Below, piece by piece: positions 42,069-50,889 of a stretch of 58,902 nt of DNA. This DNA comes from Castellaniella sp035707805 (GTDB taxonomy: Bacteria; Pseudomonadota; Gammaproteobacteria; Burkholderiales; Burkholderiaceae_B): assembly GCA_035707805.1 (NCBI GenBank), contig DASSTS010000021.1, positions 1 through 58,902 on the forward strand, in the 5' to 3' direction. Each line of letters opens with the position of its first letter. Positions within the stretch are counted from its first letter, which is position 1. Made by a program: the position numbers and the translations under genes. Under the pieces are notes generated by a model. It was not told where the DNA came from. It made no database searches and worked only from the letters and a program-made list of their open reading frames with translations.

Positions 42069-42917
42069 TCAATCGACCAGCAGGTCGGGGGCCGCCGGCG
42101 CCGCCAGGCGCTGGCGCAGCGAATCCAGGACGCAGAGTTCGGCCTCGAGCGTGAAGGCGCCGCGCTGGATCATGTCCCAGAGCTCGGGCATGTCCACGCA
42201 ACGGAACTCCAGCACCTCGCCGTCCAGGTTGGCGGGCGCGGCGCCCGCATCCAGCACGCAGTCGCTCATGCTGACGGTCTCCACCTGGTAGCCGTCGGGC
42301 AGGCGGCGGTGCATGCGCAGCACCGTGCGCAGCGGCCCATGGCCGGCCAGCTCGGCCGGCGCGAGGCCGGCTTCCTCGTGGGATTCGCGCAACAAGGCGG
42401 TGCCGGGGTCTTCGCCGGCCGCCACCAGGCCGCCGGACAGCGTATCCCACAACCCCGGATCGGTTGATTTGCTGAGCGCCCGGCGGGCGATCCACAAGCG
42501 GCCGTCCGGCGCCCAGGCATTGAGATGGACGGCCTGGGTGAGCAGGCCCAGCGGGCGCACCGCGCCGCGCTCGATGCGCCCCAGCAGGCGGCCCTCGGCC
42601 ACCACGTCCAGCAATTCGTCGCGCCAGCTGCGGATGAGCCCGGCCTCGCGCAGGGCCTCGGCGATCCCGCGCAGCACCCCGTCCAGGCCCAGGCGCCGCG
42701 CGGGCGCCGCCGTCAGGTGGGCGGCCTCGGGCTCGATGCGCACACCGGGATGGCCGGCGATTGCGGCCAGGGCGGCCGGGTCGATCCAGCCGGCTACCCG
42801 GCCCGCCACCGTCACGGGGCGGGCGCCGACCGGGGGCAGCTGCTGCGCGCGGCGGACCAGCCGCGCGCCGCGCGCGACGAGGTCGTCCAGGGTGAAGGCC
42901 GCAGAGGTGGAATCCAT
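42069..42917 (-). CDS. NUDIX hydrolase with N-terminal DUF4743-like domain
   Basis: A 282-aa protein with a complete NUDIX box: G-x5-E-x7-RESHEEAG in GGLVAAGEDPGTALL followed by RESHEEAGL (about residues 175-198). The N-terminal half (GWIDPAALAAIAGHP and nearby) matches the domain that precedes NUDIX in a family related to thiamine-pyrophosphokinase-associated hydrolases. The ATG at 42917 (MDSTSAAF) is chosen over 43001. The substrate is unknown; hydrolysis of oxidised thiamine phosphates has been described for relatives. Confidence 0.85.
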   Translation of the reverse strand: MDSTSAAFTLDDLVARGARLVRRAQQLPPVGARPVTVAGRVAGWIDPAALAAIAGHPGVRIEPEAAHLTAAPARRLGLDGVLRGIAEALREAGLIRSWRDELLDVVAEGRLLGRIERGAVRPLGLLTQAVHLNAWAPDGRLWIARRALSKSTDPGLWDTLSGGLVAAGEDPGTALLRESHEEAGLAPAELAGHGPLRTVLRMHRRLPDGYQVETVSMSDCVLDAGAAPANLDGEVLEFRCVDMPELWDMIQRGAFTLEAELCVLDSLRQRLAAPAAPDLLVD

Positions 42918-43001
42918 CGGAACATTGTAGTAGAAGCCCGGAAAGCATAGGTGGAAACCCGCGAGAGCCCCCGAGAGGCGCGGAAATCGCGCACGGCGCA
43001 A

Positions 43002-43030
43002 CTGTACAAGCCGGATCGCTTGGCTATAAT
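43002..43030 (+). promoter_or_regulatory. Putative promoter of the cox gene cluster
   Basis: A perfect TATAAT (43025-43030) with a weak -35 candidate CTGTAC (43002-43007) 17 bp upstream. It lies about 150 bp before the coxB start, leaving a long leader. The rest of the 42918-43176 gap shows nothing further. Confidence 0.55.
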
Positions 43031-43176
43031 TCCTTCAAGCTTATAAGGACATCGCAAGCTGCGGAACCCCGGTTCTCCGCGGCCTGACGATCCGATTATG
43101 TGTGCAGGGCCCGTGTTTCCCTCGTGTTTCGATGGGCGACCCCGTCCGAAGAACACACGCCAACCAGAGGGACAAC

Positions 43177-44337
43177 ATGAAGATGGTCAGAAGGTTGTTG
43201 GGCATGATTGCGCTGCTGTGGATGTCAGCCGCCACCGCGCAGGTTCAGGACGTACCGGGAGGTCCGGCGGTCGATCAACTGAACGTCACGCCCGGGGTCA
43301 CCCCGATTTCGCACGAAATCTATTCGCTACACTGGATGATCATGATCGTCTGTACGGTCATCTTCATCGGCGTCTTCGGGACGATGCTGTATTCCATCGT
43401 CATGCACCGCAAGTCCCGCGGCCACAAGGCCGCCAAGTTCGACGAAAACCTCACCATCGAGCTCACCTGGACGGTCATCCCCTTCCTCATCATCGTGGGC
43501 ATGGCCATTCCCGCCAGCCGCACCGTGGTCGCCATGAAGGACACCACCGGCGCGGACCTGACGATCAAGGCCACCGGCTACCAGTGGAAATGGGGATACG
43601 AATACCTGGACGGCCCGGCCACCGGCGTGCATTTCCTGTCGAACCTGTCCACCCCCCAGGACCAGATCGAAGGCAAGGCGCCCAAGAGCAACACCTACCT
43701 GCTGGAAGTCGACCGTCCGCTGGTCGTGCCGGTCGACAAGAAAGTCCGCGTCGTGCTGACGGCGGCCGACGTCATCCACTCCTGGATGGTGCCTGACTTC
43801 GGCGTCAAGCAAGACGCCGTGCCCGGCTACCTGCGCGACACCTGGTTCCGCGCCAGCAAGCCCGGGGTCTATCGCGGCCAGTGCGCCGAGCTCTGCGGCA
43901 AGAACCACGCGTACATGCCCATCGTCGTCGAGGTGAAATCCGCCGAGGACTACGCCAAATGGGCCAAGGAACAGAAAAGCGCAATGGCCGCCGCCACCGA
44001 GGACCCGAACAAGACCTGGTCCAAGGACGAGCTCTTCGCCAAGGGCAAGGAAGTCTTCGCCGCCAACTGCGTGGCCTGCCATCAGGCCAACGGCCAGGGC
44101 ATCCCGGGCACCTTCCCGGCCCTGAATGGCGACACCAAGTACGTCCTGGCGCCCATGAAGGAACAGATCCTCACCGAGCTCAACGGCCATCCGGGCACCG
44201 CCATGGCGGCGTTCCGCGACCAGCTCAGCGACGTGCAGCTGGCCGCCGTGATCACCTATACCCGGAACGCCTGGGACAATGCCGGCAAGGGGCCCGACCC
44301 CGTTGTCCAGCCCTCGGACGTCAAGGCGCTACGCTGA
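43177..44337 (+). CDS. coxB: Cytochrome c oxidase subunit II with fused cytochrome c domain
   Basis: Carries the binuclear CuA centre and passes electrons to subunit I. The 386-aa precursor has a signal peptide, two membrane helices (about residues 50-75 and 90-110), the CuA site GQCAELCGKNHAYM (about residues 233-247) and at the C-terminus a haem c site CVACH with distal Met region PAMKEQ-like AAFRDQLS. Such a fused cytochrome domain is typical of caa3-type oxidases. AGAGG precedes the ATG at 43177. Confidence 0.95.
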   Translation: MKMVRRLLGMIALLWMSAATAQVQDVPGGPAVDQLNVTPGVTPISHEIYSLHWMIMIVCTVIFIGVFGTMLYSIVMHRKSRGHKAAKFDENLTIELTWTVIPFLIIVGMAIPASRTVVAMKDTTGADLTIKATGYQWKWGYEYLDGPATGVHFLSNLSTPQDQIEGKAPKSNTYLLEVDRPLVVPVDKKVRVVLTAADVIHSWMVPDFGVKQDAVPGYLRDTWFRASKPGVYRGQCAELCGKNHAYMPIVVEVKSAEDYAKWAKEQKSAMAAATEDPNKTWSKDELFAKGKEVFAANCVACHQANGQGIPGTFPALNGDTKYVLAPMKEQILTELNGHPGTAMAAFRDQLSDVQLAAVITYTRNAWDNAGKGPDPVVQPSDVKALR

Positions 44338-44419
44338 CATCCGGTCCCCACGGCGAAATCCAGATCAACTTATCTTTCCGCGTCGCCCCTAGTGCGGCGC
44401 GTCCTCGAAGGAGGCAACA

Positions 44420-46024
44420 ATGAGCAGCGTCACTGCAGATCACATCCCGCCCACTGCGGGTCATGACGAACACGCGCACCACGTCCCCAGCGGCTGGCGA
44501 CGGTGGGTGTTCGCCACGAACCACAAGGACATCGGGACGATGTACATGATTTTCTCGTTCTGCATGTTGCTTGAGGGCGGCACGCTGGCCCTGCTGCTGC
44601 GCACCGAGCTGTTCGAGCCCGGCATCCAGTTCTTCCAGCCCGAACTCTTCAACCAGTTCACCACCATGCACGGGCTGATCATGATCTTCGGCGCGATCAT
44701 GCCGGCGTTCGTGGGCTTTGCCAACTGGATGATCCCGCTGCAGATCGGCGCCTCCGACATGGCCTTCGCGCGGATGAACAACTTCAGCTTCTGGCTGCTG
44801 CCGGTCGGCGCCATCCTGCTGACCGCGTCCTTCTTCGTGCCGGGCGGCGCCAACGCCTCGGGCTGGACCATGTACGCGCCGCTGTCGCTGCAGATGGGCC
44901 CGGGCATGGACTTCGCGATCTTCGCGGTGCACGTGCTGGGCGCCTCGTCCATCATGGGGGCGATCAACATCATCGTCACCATCCTGAACATGCGCGCGCC
45001 GGGCATGACCCTGATGAAGATGCCGCTGTTCTGTTGGTCCTGGCTGGTGACGGCCTACCTGCTGCTGGCCGTGATGCCGGTGCTGGCCGCCGCGGTGACC
45101 ATGCTGCTGACCGACCGCCACTTCGGCACCCACTTCTTCAACGCCGCCGGCGGCGGCGACCCGGTGCTGTACCAGCATATCTTCTGGTTCTTCGGGCACC
45201 CCGAGGTCTACATCATGATCCTGCCGGCCTTCGGCATCGTGTCGCAGATCATCCCCACCTTCGCCCGCAAGCGCCTGTTCGGCTACGCGTCCATGGTCTA
45301 CGCCATCTGCGCCATCGCCATCCTGTCCTTCCTGGTGTGGGCGCACCACATGTTCACCACGGGCATGCCGGTGACCGCCCAGCTGTTCTTCATGTATGGC
45401 ACGATGCTGATCTCCATCCCCACGGGGGTCAAGGTCTTCAACTGGACGGCGACCATGTGGCGCGGTTCCATGACCTTCGAGACCCCCATGCTGTGGGCGA
45501 TCGGCTTCATCTTCGTGTTCACGATCGGCGGCTTCACCGGCCTGGTGCTGGCCATCGCGCCCATCGACATCCAGGCGCAGGACACCTACTACGTGGTGGC
45601 CCACTTCCACTACGTGCTGGTGGCCGGATCGCTGTTCGCCCTGTTCGGCGCGGCCTACTACTGGCTGCCGAAATGGTGCGGCCACATGTACGACGAAAAG
45701 CTGGGGAAACTGCACTTCTGGAGCAGCATGCTGTCCTTCAACCTGGCGTTCTTCCCCATGCACTTCCTGGGGCTGGCCGGAATGCCGCGCCGCTATGCGG
45801 ACTACGCCGCGCAGTTCACGACCTTCCACCAGGTGGCGACCATCGGCGCCTTCTGGTTCGGCCTGTCGCAGCTGATCTTCGTCTGGGCCGTGGTCAAGGC
45901 GGTGCGCAGCACCGGCCCCACCGTCGCCGCCAGCCCCTGGGAAGGCGCGGAGGGCCTGGAGTGGACGGTGCCCTCGCCGGCGCCCTACCATACCTTCACC
46001 ACCCCGCCCCAATATGAAGGCTGA
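44420..46024 (+). CDS. ctaD: Cytochrome c oxidase subunit I
   Basis: Catalytic haem-copper subunit. The 534-aa protein has 12 membrane helices, N-terminal TNHKDIGTMY, CuB/haem a3 ligands in FFGHPEVYIMILP (with the cross-linked Tyr and channel Glu of the A1 type), WAHHMFTTG and AHFHYVL. AGGAGG is eight bases before the ATG. It stands between coxB and the small assembly protein. Confidence 0.97.
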   Translation: MSSVTADHIPPTAGHDEHAHHVPSGWRRWVFATNHKDIGTMYMIFSFCMLLEGGTLALLLRTELFEPGIQFFQPELFNQFTTMHGLIMIFGAIMPAFVGFANWMIPLQIGASDMAFARMNNFSFWLLPVGAILLTASFFVPGGANASGWTMYAPLSLQMGPGMDFAIFAVHVLGASSIMGAINIIVTILNMRAPGMTLMKMPLFCWSWLVTAYLLLAVMPVLAAAVTMLLTDRHFGTHFFNAAGGGDPVLYQHIFWFFGHPEVYIMILPAFGIVSQIIPTFARKRLFGYASMVYAICAIAILSFLVWAHHMFTTGMPVTAQLFFMYGTMLISIPTGVKVFNWTATMWRGSMTFETPMLWAIGFIFVFTIGGFTGLVLAIAPIDIQAQDTYYVVAHFHYVLVAGSLFALFGAAYYWLPKWCGHMYDEKLGKLHFWSSMLSFNLAFFPMHFLGLAGMPRRYADYAAQFTTFHQVATIGAFWFGLSQLIFVWAVVKAVRSTGPTVAASPWEGAEGLEWTVPSPAPYHTFTTPPQYEG

Positions 46025-46049
46025 ACCCTGAAGACCGACGGAACCCGAC

Positions 46050-46166
46050 ATGACTCCTGAACAACGCCGCCGCAACCGCCGCCTGGGATGGATCCTGGCC
46101 CTGTTCGCCGTGGCCATCCTGGCGTGGACCTTCGTGCGCGCCAACCTGTACGGAGTCGTCGGTTGA
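46050..46166 (+). CDS. Cytochrome oxidase small assembly protein
   Basis: A 38-aa protein, MTPEQRRRNRRLGWILALFA followed by VAILAWTFVRANLYGVVG: a basic N-terminus and one membrane helix. Its sequence and place directly after ctaD match the tiny protein annotated as cytochrome oxidase small assembly protein in Burkholderiales. Its stop overlaps the TTG start of the next gene. Confidence 0.85.
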   Translation: MTPEQRRRNRRLGWILALFAVAILAWTFVRANLYGVVG

Positions 46167-46354
46167 ACGAACCCGGCACCTTCCTGCGGTCGGTGCGCAC
46201 CATCGCCTGGGCCTTCCTGGGCCTGCGCAAGCGCTCCGGCCACGAGGACGACCTGTCCCGCATCAGGCCCGCGCACCTGATCGTGGCGGGGCTGCTGGGC
46301 GGCCTGGTTTTCGTATTGCTGCTGTTGCTGGCCGTGCGGCTGGTGACGGCCTAG
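46163..46354 (+). CDS. DUF2970 family membrane protein
   Basis: A 63-aa protein: NEPGTFLRSVRTIAWAFLGLRKR, then a hydrophobic C-terminal helix LIVAGLLGGLVFVLLLLLAV. This is the DUF2970 family found in betaproteobacterial cox clusters. There is no suitable ATG; I use TTG at 46163, which overlaps the preceding TGA and has GGAG seven bases upstream. In related genomes ctaG (cox11) normally lies between the small assembly protein and this gene; here it is absent. Confidence 0.8.
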   Translation: MNEPGTFLRSVRTIAWAFLGLRKRSGHEDDLSRIRPAHLIVAGLLGGLVFVLLLLLAVRLVTA

Positions 46355-46382
46355 AACACAAGAGACACTGAGGAGAACAACC

Positions 46383-47258
46383 ATGACAGTTGCACAGACG
46401 GCGCATAGCAGCAAGGCTCCTTACTACTACGTACCGCCCGATTCCGCCCACCCCATCCGCGGCAGCCTCTGCATGCTGGCCACGCTGGTGGGGGCCGCCC
46501 TCTGGGTCAACGGCTACGCCGCCGGGCCCTGGCTCTGCGGCGCGGGCATCCTGTGCATGTTCGTCGTGCTGTTCGGCTGGTTCGGCGACGCCATCCGCGA
46601 GTCCGAAGGCGGCATGAACAGCCAGCGCATCGACCATTCCTACCGCTGGAGCATGACCTGGTTCATCTTTTCCGAGGTCATGTTCTTTTCCGCGTTCTTC
46701 GGCGCCCTGTGGTACACCCGCGAGGTCTCCACGCCGTGGCTGAGCACCCTGGACACGCAGACCCTGCTGTGGCCCGGGTTCTCGGGCACGTGGCCGAATT
46801 TCGGCCCGGCCGGCACCGTGGCGCCCTTCAAGTCCGTCGGTCCCTTCTGGCTGCCCACGATCAACACCGCCCTGCTGCTGACCTCGGGCCTGACCCTGAC
46901 CATCGCCCACCACGCGCTGCGCGCCGCGCACCGCAGCAAGGCGATCTTCTGGCTGGGCCTGTCCATCATCCTGGGCTTCACCTTCGTGGCCTGCCAGGCC
47001 TATGAGTACCACCACGCCTACACCGAACTGAACCTGCGCTTCACTTCGGGTGCGTTCGGCGCGCTGTTCTATATGCTGACCGGCTTCCACGGCTTTCACG
47101 TGATCCTGGGCGCCACCATGCTGACGGTGATCTGGTTCCGCCTGGTGCGCGGGCACTTCACGGCCGAACATCATTTCGGCTTCGAGGGCGCCGCCTGGTA
47201 CTGGCACTTCGTGGATGTGGTGTGGCTGGGTCTGTATATTTTCGTGTACTGGCTGTAG
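46383..47258 (+). CDS. ctaE: Cytochrome c oxidase subunit III
   Basis: Structural subunit of the aa3-type oxidase, 291 aa with seven membrane helices. It has FGWFGDAIRESEGGMNSQRIDHSYRW-type segments, MTWFIFSEVMFFSAFFGALW, AYEYHHAYTELN and the C-terminal WYWHFVDVVWLGLYIFVYWL. GAGGAGA precedes the ATG. It completes the CoxB-CtaD-CtaE core. Confidence 0.96.
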   Translation: MTVAQTAHSSKAPYYYVPPDSAHPIRGSLCMLATLVGAALWVNGYAAGPWLCGAGILCMFVVLFGWFGDAIRESEGGMNSQRIDHSYRWSMTWFIFSEVMFFSAFFGALWYTREVSTPWLSTLDTQTLLWPGFSGTWPNFGPAGTVAPFKSVGPFWLPTINTALLLTSGLTLTIAHHALRAAHRSKAIFWLGLSIILGFTFVACQAYEYHHAYTELNLRFTSGAFGALFYMLTGFHGFHVILGATMLTVIWFRLVRGHFTAEHHFGFEGAAWYWHFVDVVWLGLYIFVYWL

Positions 47259-47277
47259 TCCGCTCCGGGCGGCCGGA

Positions 47278-47490
47278 TCACCCGACGGTGGCCGGCACGC
47301 CCGTGGCGTCTATCCATCCCAGGGCGTGGGCCAAGAGCAAAAACAGAAACAGCACGATCGACAGCCCCACCCGCCAGGTCAGGGCCCAGGCCATCCGGCC
47401 GCTGCGGCCCTGGTCCTGCATCAGGAACATCAGGGCCGAGCCCAGACTGGCGACGATCGCCAGGAAGAGGATGACAATCAGCACTTTCAT
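47278..47490 (-). CDS. Twin-transmembrane small protein (DUF2909)
   Basis: A 70-aa protein with two membrane helices (MKVLIVILFLAIVASLGSALMFL and WRVGLSIVLFLFLLLAHALGW) separated by a short basic loop with DQGRSGRMAWAL. This is the DUF2909 family regularly found, on the opposite strand, between subunit III and SURF1 in Betaproteobacteria. Function unknown, presumably tied to the oxidase. Confidence 0.85.
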   Translation of the reverse strand: MKVLIVILFLAIVASLGSALMFLMQDQGRSGRMAWALTWRVGLSIVLFLFLLLAHALGWIDATGVPATVG

Positions 47491-47504
47491 GGATAATTTC
47501 CTTT

Positions 47505-48299
47505 ATGACCCAGCAGCACCCCGCTTCACGAACCAAGGCCTTCACGGCCATCGTGCTGCTGGTGCTGCTGGGCGCCGTCTGCATTGCGGCGGGCCAGTGG
47601 CAGTTGCGCCGCGCCCACACCCGTGAAGCCATTCATGCGGCCAGGCTGGCCGGCCAGCAGGCCCCGGCGCTGACGCTGTCGGCGTCGCAGGCGGACGGCC
47701 CGGACTGGCACCGCGCCCAGGTCCGGGGACATTGGCTGAATCCGCTTACTGTACTCCTGGACAATCGCAACCTCAAAGGTCAGCCCGGATTCTGGGTCGC
47801 CACGCCGCTGGCGCTGCAGGATACCCCGGATACCGCCGTGCTGGTGCTGCGCGGCTGGGTGGCTCGTCCCCTGCCGCCGGCCACGCTGCCCGACCTGCGG
47901 GCCGCGGAGGGCCCGGTCGAAATCCGGGGCACCCTGCTGCACCGCGTGCCCCGGCTGTTCGACCTAGGCAGCCTGACCGGGCATCCCGACTCCGCCCTGC
48001 CCGATCCCTTCCCCGCCACGGACGGCAGCATCCCGCGGGTGCAGAACCTGTCCCTGGACACCCTGGCCGCGGCCACCGGCCTGCGTCTGCTGCCCGTCGT
48101 GCTGGAACAGGCGCCCGCCCCGGACGCGGGCCTCGTCCAGGAATGGCCCGGCCCCTCGGAAAATTCCAGCCAGAATTACAACTACGCCCTGCAATGGTTC
48201 AGTTTCGCCACCATCGCCCTGGGCGCCGCCGCGGTCACGCTGTGGCGCCTGCTGCGGCGATCCCGCCCACCCAAACCCGAATTGCCCGCCCATGACTAG
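47505..48299 (+). CDS. SURF1 family cytochrome oxidase assembly protein
   Basis: Assists haem a insertion into subunit I. The 264-aa protein has the SURF1 layout: N-terminal helix (AIVLLVLLGAVCIAAGQWQLRRA), a periplasmic domain with VLLDNRNLKGQPGFWVATPL and VLVLRGWVARP, and a C-terminal helix after NYNYALQWFSFATIALGAAAV. It overlaps the next gene by eight bases. Confidence 0.93.
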   Translation: MTQQHPASRTKAFTAIVLLVLLGAVCIAAGQWQLRRAHTREAIHAARLAGQQAPALTLSASQADGPDWHRAQVRGHWLNPLTVLLDNRNLKGQPGFWVATPLALQDTPDTAVLVLRGWVARPLPPATLPDLRAAEGPVEIRGTLLHRVPRLFDLGSLTGHPDSALPDPFPATDGSIPRVQNLSLDTLAAATGLRLLPVVLEQAPAPDAGLVQEWPGPSENSSQNYNYALQWFSFATIALGAAAVTLWRLLRRSRPPKPELPAHD

Positions 48300-48903
48300 C
48301 CACACCGCCCGACAACGTTCCCTGCTGCCGGTCTACGCCATCCTGGCGATCGCCCTGGCGCCCGTGGTCTTCGCCCTGCTGGCCTACTACGTGCCTTCGC
48401 TGGGCCTGCGCCCGGCCGTCCAGACCCATTACGGCCAACTGGTCGAACCCCAGCGCCCCATTCCGGAAAACCTCGCCCTGCGCGACGCCGAGGGCCGTCC
48501 CTACGACCTGGCGCAGCTCAAGGGTCAGTGGCTGCTGATCAGCACCGGCCCCGGCGCCTGCCCGGAATCCTGCGTGCGCGGCCTGTTCGTGCTGCGCAAT
48601 TCCCACGCCAGCCAGGGCAAGAACGTCGACCGCCTGGAACGCATCCTGTTCGTCACCGACGACGCCCCGGTGGCGCCCGTGGTGGGCGAGGCCTACGCCG
48701 GCACGCACGTGCTGCGCGCGGACCCCGCGCAGCTGGCGGCCTGGCTGGCGCCGGATGCGGCCGACCCGGCCGCGGCGCTCGCCACGGGCCTGTGGATCGT
48801 CGATCCGCTGGGCCACCTGATGATGCGGTTTCCCGACGGCCAGGAGCCCGAGGGCGTGCGCGACGACATCCGCACGCTGCTGAAGAACTCCCGGATCGGC
48901 TGA
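48292..48903 (+). CDS. SCO-like thioredoxin-fold membrane protein
   Basis: A 203-aa protein with an N-terminal helix (VYAILAIALAPVVFALLAYYV) and a thioredoxin-like domain: ALRDAEGRPYDLAQLKGQWLLISTGPGACPESC, where C90 and C94 form a CxxxC as in Sco1, and WIVDPLGHLMMRFPDG. The conserved Sco His is not evident, so it may act as a thiol reductant for CuA rather than as a copper carrier. It sits between SURF1 and ctaA, its usual place in Betaproteobacteria. Confidence 0.85.
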   Translation: MTSHTARQRSLLPVYAILAIALAPVVFALLAYYVPSLGLRPAVQTHYGQLVEPQRPIPENLALRDAEGRPYDLAQLKGQWLLISTGPGACPESCVRGLFVLRNSHASQGKNVDRLERILFVTDDAPVAPVVGEAYAGTHVLRADPAQLAAWLAPDAADPAAALATGLWIVDPLGHLMMRFPDGQEPEGVRDDIRTLLKNSRIG

Positions 48904-48907
48904 GGCC

Positions 48908-49921
48908 ATGCGCACCTATCGGCGGCTGGTCTTCCTGGCCTGGTTCCTGACGCTGGACCTGATCATGTTCGGCGCCTTCGTGCGCCTGACCGACTCAGGC
49001 CTGGGCTGCCCCGACTGGCCGGGCTGCTACGGGCACTTCAGCCCGCTGGGCGCGCATGAATCGATCCAGCAGGCGCTGCAGGCCATGCCCTACGGCCCGG
49101 TCAGCGCCTTCCAGGCCTGGATCGAGATGATCCACCGCTATGCCGGCGCCTTCCTGGGCCTGCTGATCATCGGCTTCACGGTGCTGGCTTGGCGGCTGCG
49201 GCACCTCGTCGCCCGCAGCCCGGCGCTGGCCACGGCCGTCCTGGGCCTGGTCTGCCTGCAGGGCGCCTTCGGCGCCTGGACCGTCACCCACCGCCTGATG
49301 CCGCTGGTGGTCACCACCCACCTGGTGCTGGGCATGAGCCTGCTGGCGCTGATGACCTGGCTGGCGGCCCGCGAGAAACCCCACGACCCGGTGCCCGCGG
49401 CGCTGGCCGGCGGGCGGCGCTGGATGGCGCTGGGCCTGGCCGTGCTGTTCCTGCAGCTGGCGCTGGGCGGCTGGGTCAGCACCAACTACGCCGCCCTGGC
49501 CTGCATGGACTTCCCCACCTGCCACGGAGCCTGGGTGCCGCCCATGGATTTCCACGAGGGCTTCGCGCTGCTGCGCGGGCTGGGCAAGCTGTCCTCGGGC
49601 GAATTGATCTCCCAGGACGCGCTGACCGCCATCCACTGGACGCACAGGAATTTCGCGCTGGTCGTCCTGGCGCTGCTGGGCGGCCTGGCCTGGCGCTGGC
49701 GCCGCACGCCCGGCCTGAGCGGCCCGGCCCGGCTGCTGCTGGGCCTGCTGGCGCTGCAACTGCTGACCGGGCTGACCACGATCTTCTTCCAGTGGCCGCT
49801 GCTGATCGCCGTGATGCACAACGGCGGCGCGGCCGGCCTGGTCCTCGTCTGCGTCACCCTGATGTGGCGCCTGTTCCAGGCAGGGAAAGCCCCTAGCGGC
49901 AGCCCTGTCCAACGCGCCTAG
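48908..49921 (+). CDS. ctaA: Haem A synthase (COX15/CtaA)
   Basis: Oxidises the C8 methyl of haem O to the formyl of haem A. The 337-aa protein has eight membrane helices and the four haem-ligand His regions: EMIHRYAGAFLGLL, THRLMPLVVTTHLVLG, IHWTHRNFALVVL and VMHNGGAAGLVLV, plus the extracellular segment DSGLGCPDWPGCYG. ctaB follows ten bases later. Confidence 0.95.
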   Translation: MRTYRRLVFLAWFLTLDLIMFGAFVRLTDSGLGCPDWPGCYGHFSPLGAHESIQQALQAMPYGPVSAFQAWIEMIHRYAGAFLGLLIIGFTVLAWRLRHLVARSPALATAVLGLVCLQGAFGAWTVTHRLMPLVVTTHLVLGMSLLALMTWLAAREKPHDPVPAALAGGRRWMALGLAVLFLQLALGGWVSTNYAALACMDFPTCHGAWVPPMDFHEGFALLRGLGKLSSGELISQDALTAIHWTHRNFALVVLALLGGLAWRWRRTPGLSGPARLLLGLLALQLLTGLTTIFFQWPLLIAVMHNGGAAGLVLVCVTLMWRLFQAGKAPSGSPVQRA

Positions 49922-49930
49922 AATGATCCC

Positions 49931-50839
49931 ATGACCACCGCAGCCGCATCCTCCCGCTCTCCTTCCCTGTTGCGCCAATACCTGACGCTCACCAAACCCC
50001 GGGTCACCCAGCTGGCCGTCTTCTGCGCGGTCATCGGCATGTTCCTGGCCGTGCCCGGCATGCCGGACCTGGGCCGCACGCTGGCGGCCACGGCCGGCAT
50101 CTGGCTGCTGGCGGCCGCCGCGTTTTCCGTCAACTGCCTGATCGAACGCGAGACCGACGCCCGCATGCGGCGCACGGCGCGGCGCGGCACCGCCTCGGGG
50201 CAGATCACGGCGCACCAGGTGCTGCTCATGGCGGGCGTGCTTGGGGGCGCCGGGATGTTCATCCTGAATACCTGGGTCAATGCCCTGACGATGTGGCTGA
50301 CCTTCGCCACCTTCGTCGGCTATGCCCTGATCTACACCGCCATCCTCAAGCCCCTTACGCCGCAGAACATCGTCATCGGCGGCTTTTCCGGCGCCATGCC
50401 GCCCGCCCTGGGCTGGGCGGCGATGGCCGACGCCGTCCCGGCCGAGGCCTGGATCCTGGTGCTGATCATCTTCATCTGGACCCCGCCGCATTTCTGGGCG
50501 CTGGCCTTGTACCGGCATCACGAATACGAGGAATCCGGACTGCCCATGCTGCCGGTCACGCACGGCAAGAACTTCACCCAGCTGCACGTGCTGCTCTACA
50601 GCATCGTGCTGTTCGCCGCCTCGCTGCTGCCCTACGTCATCCGCATGAGCGGCCCGGCCTATCTCGCCGCGGCCTGCGTGCTCAGCGGCTATTTCGTCTG
50701 GCAGTCGCTGGTGCTTTACCGCCACTATTCCGACGCCAGAGCGCGTAAACTGTTCTGGTATTCGATTCTGTATCTGGCCCTGCTGTTCGCAGCGCTCTTG
50801 CTGGATCACTGGGTCGGCCTGGCGTTGGGCGCCATCTGA
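49931..50839 (+). CDS. ctaB: Protohaem IX farnesyltransferase (haem O synthase)
   Basis: Adds the farnesyl tail to haem B to give haem O, the substrate of CtaA. The 302-aa UbiA-family membrane protein has LTKPRVTQLAVFCAVIGMFLA, the Asp-rich motif NCLIERETDARMRRT (about residues 68-82) and FIWTPPHFWALALYRHHEYEESGLPMLPV. Confidence 0.95.
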   Translation: MTTAAASSRSPSLLRQYLTLTKPRVTQLAVFCAVIGMFLAVPGMPDLGRTLAATAGIWLLAAAAFSVNCLIERETDARMRRTARRGTASGQITAHQVLLMAGVLGGAGMFILNTWVNALTMWLTFATFVGYALIYTAILKPLTPQNIVIGGFSGAMPPALGWAAMADAVPAEAWILVLIIFIWTPPHFWALALYRHHEYEESGLPMLPVTHGKNFTQLHVLLYSIVLFAASLLPYVIRMSGPAYLAAACVLSGYFVWQSLVLYRHYSDARARKLFWYSILYLALLFAALLLDHWVGLALGAI

Positions 50840-50889
50840 AAACCGGATGCGCCCCGGTCGGGCCGGTCCCCTGACCCGATAGGTTGAGC

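Noticed and set aside
44321..46414. 697-codon minus-strand frame opposite ctaD
   Set aside because: Translation is dominated by His, Gln, Arg and Gly repeats from the antisense of hydrophobic codons; ctaD is unmistakable.
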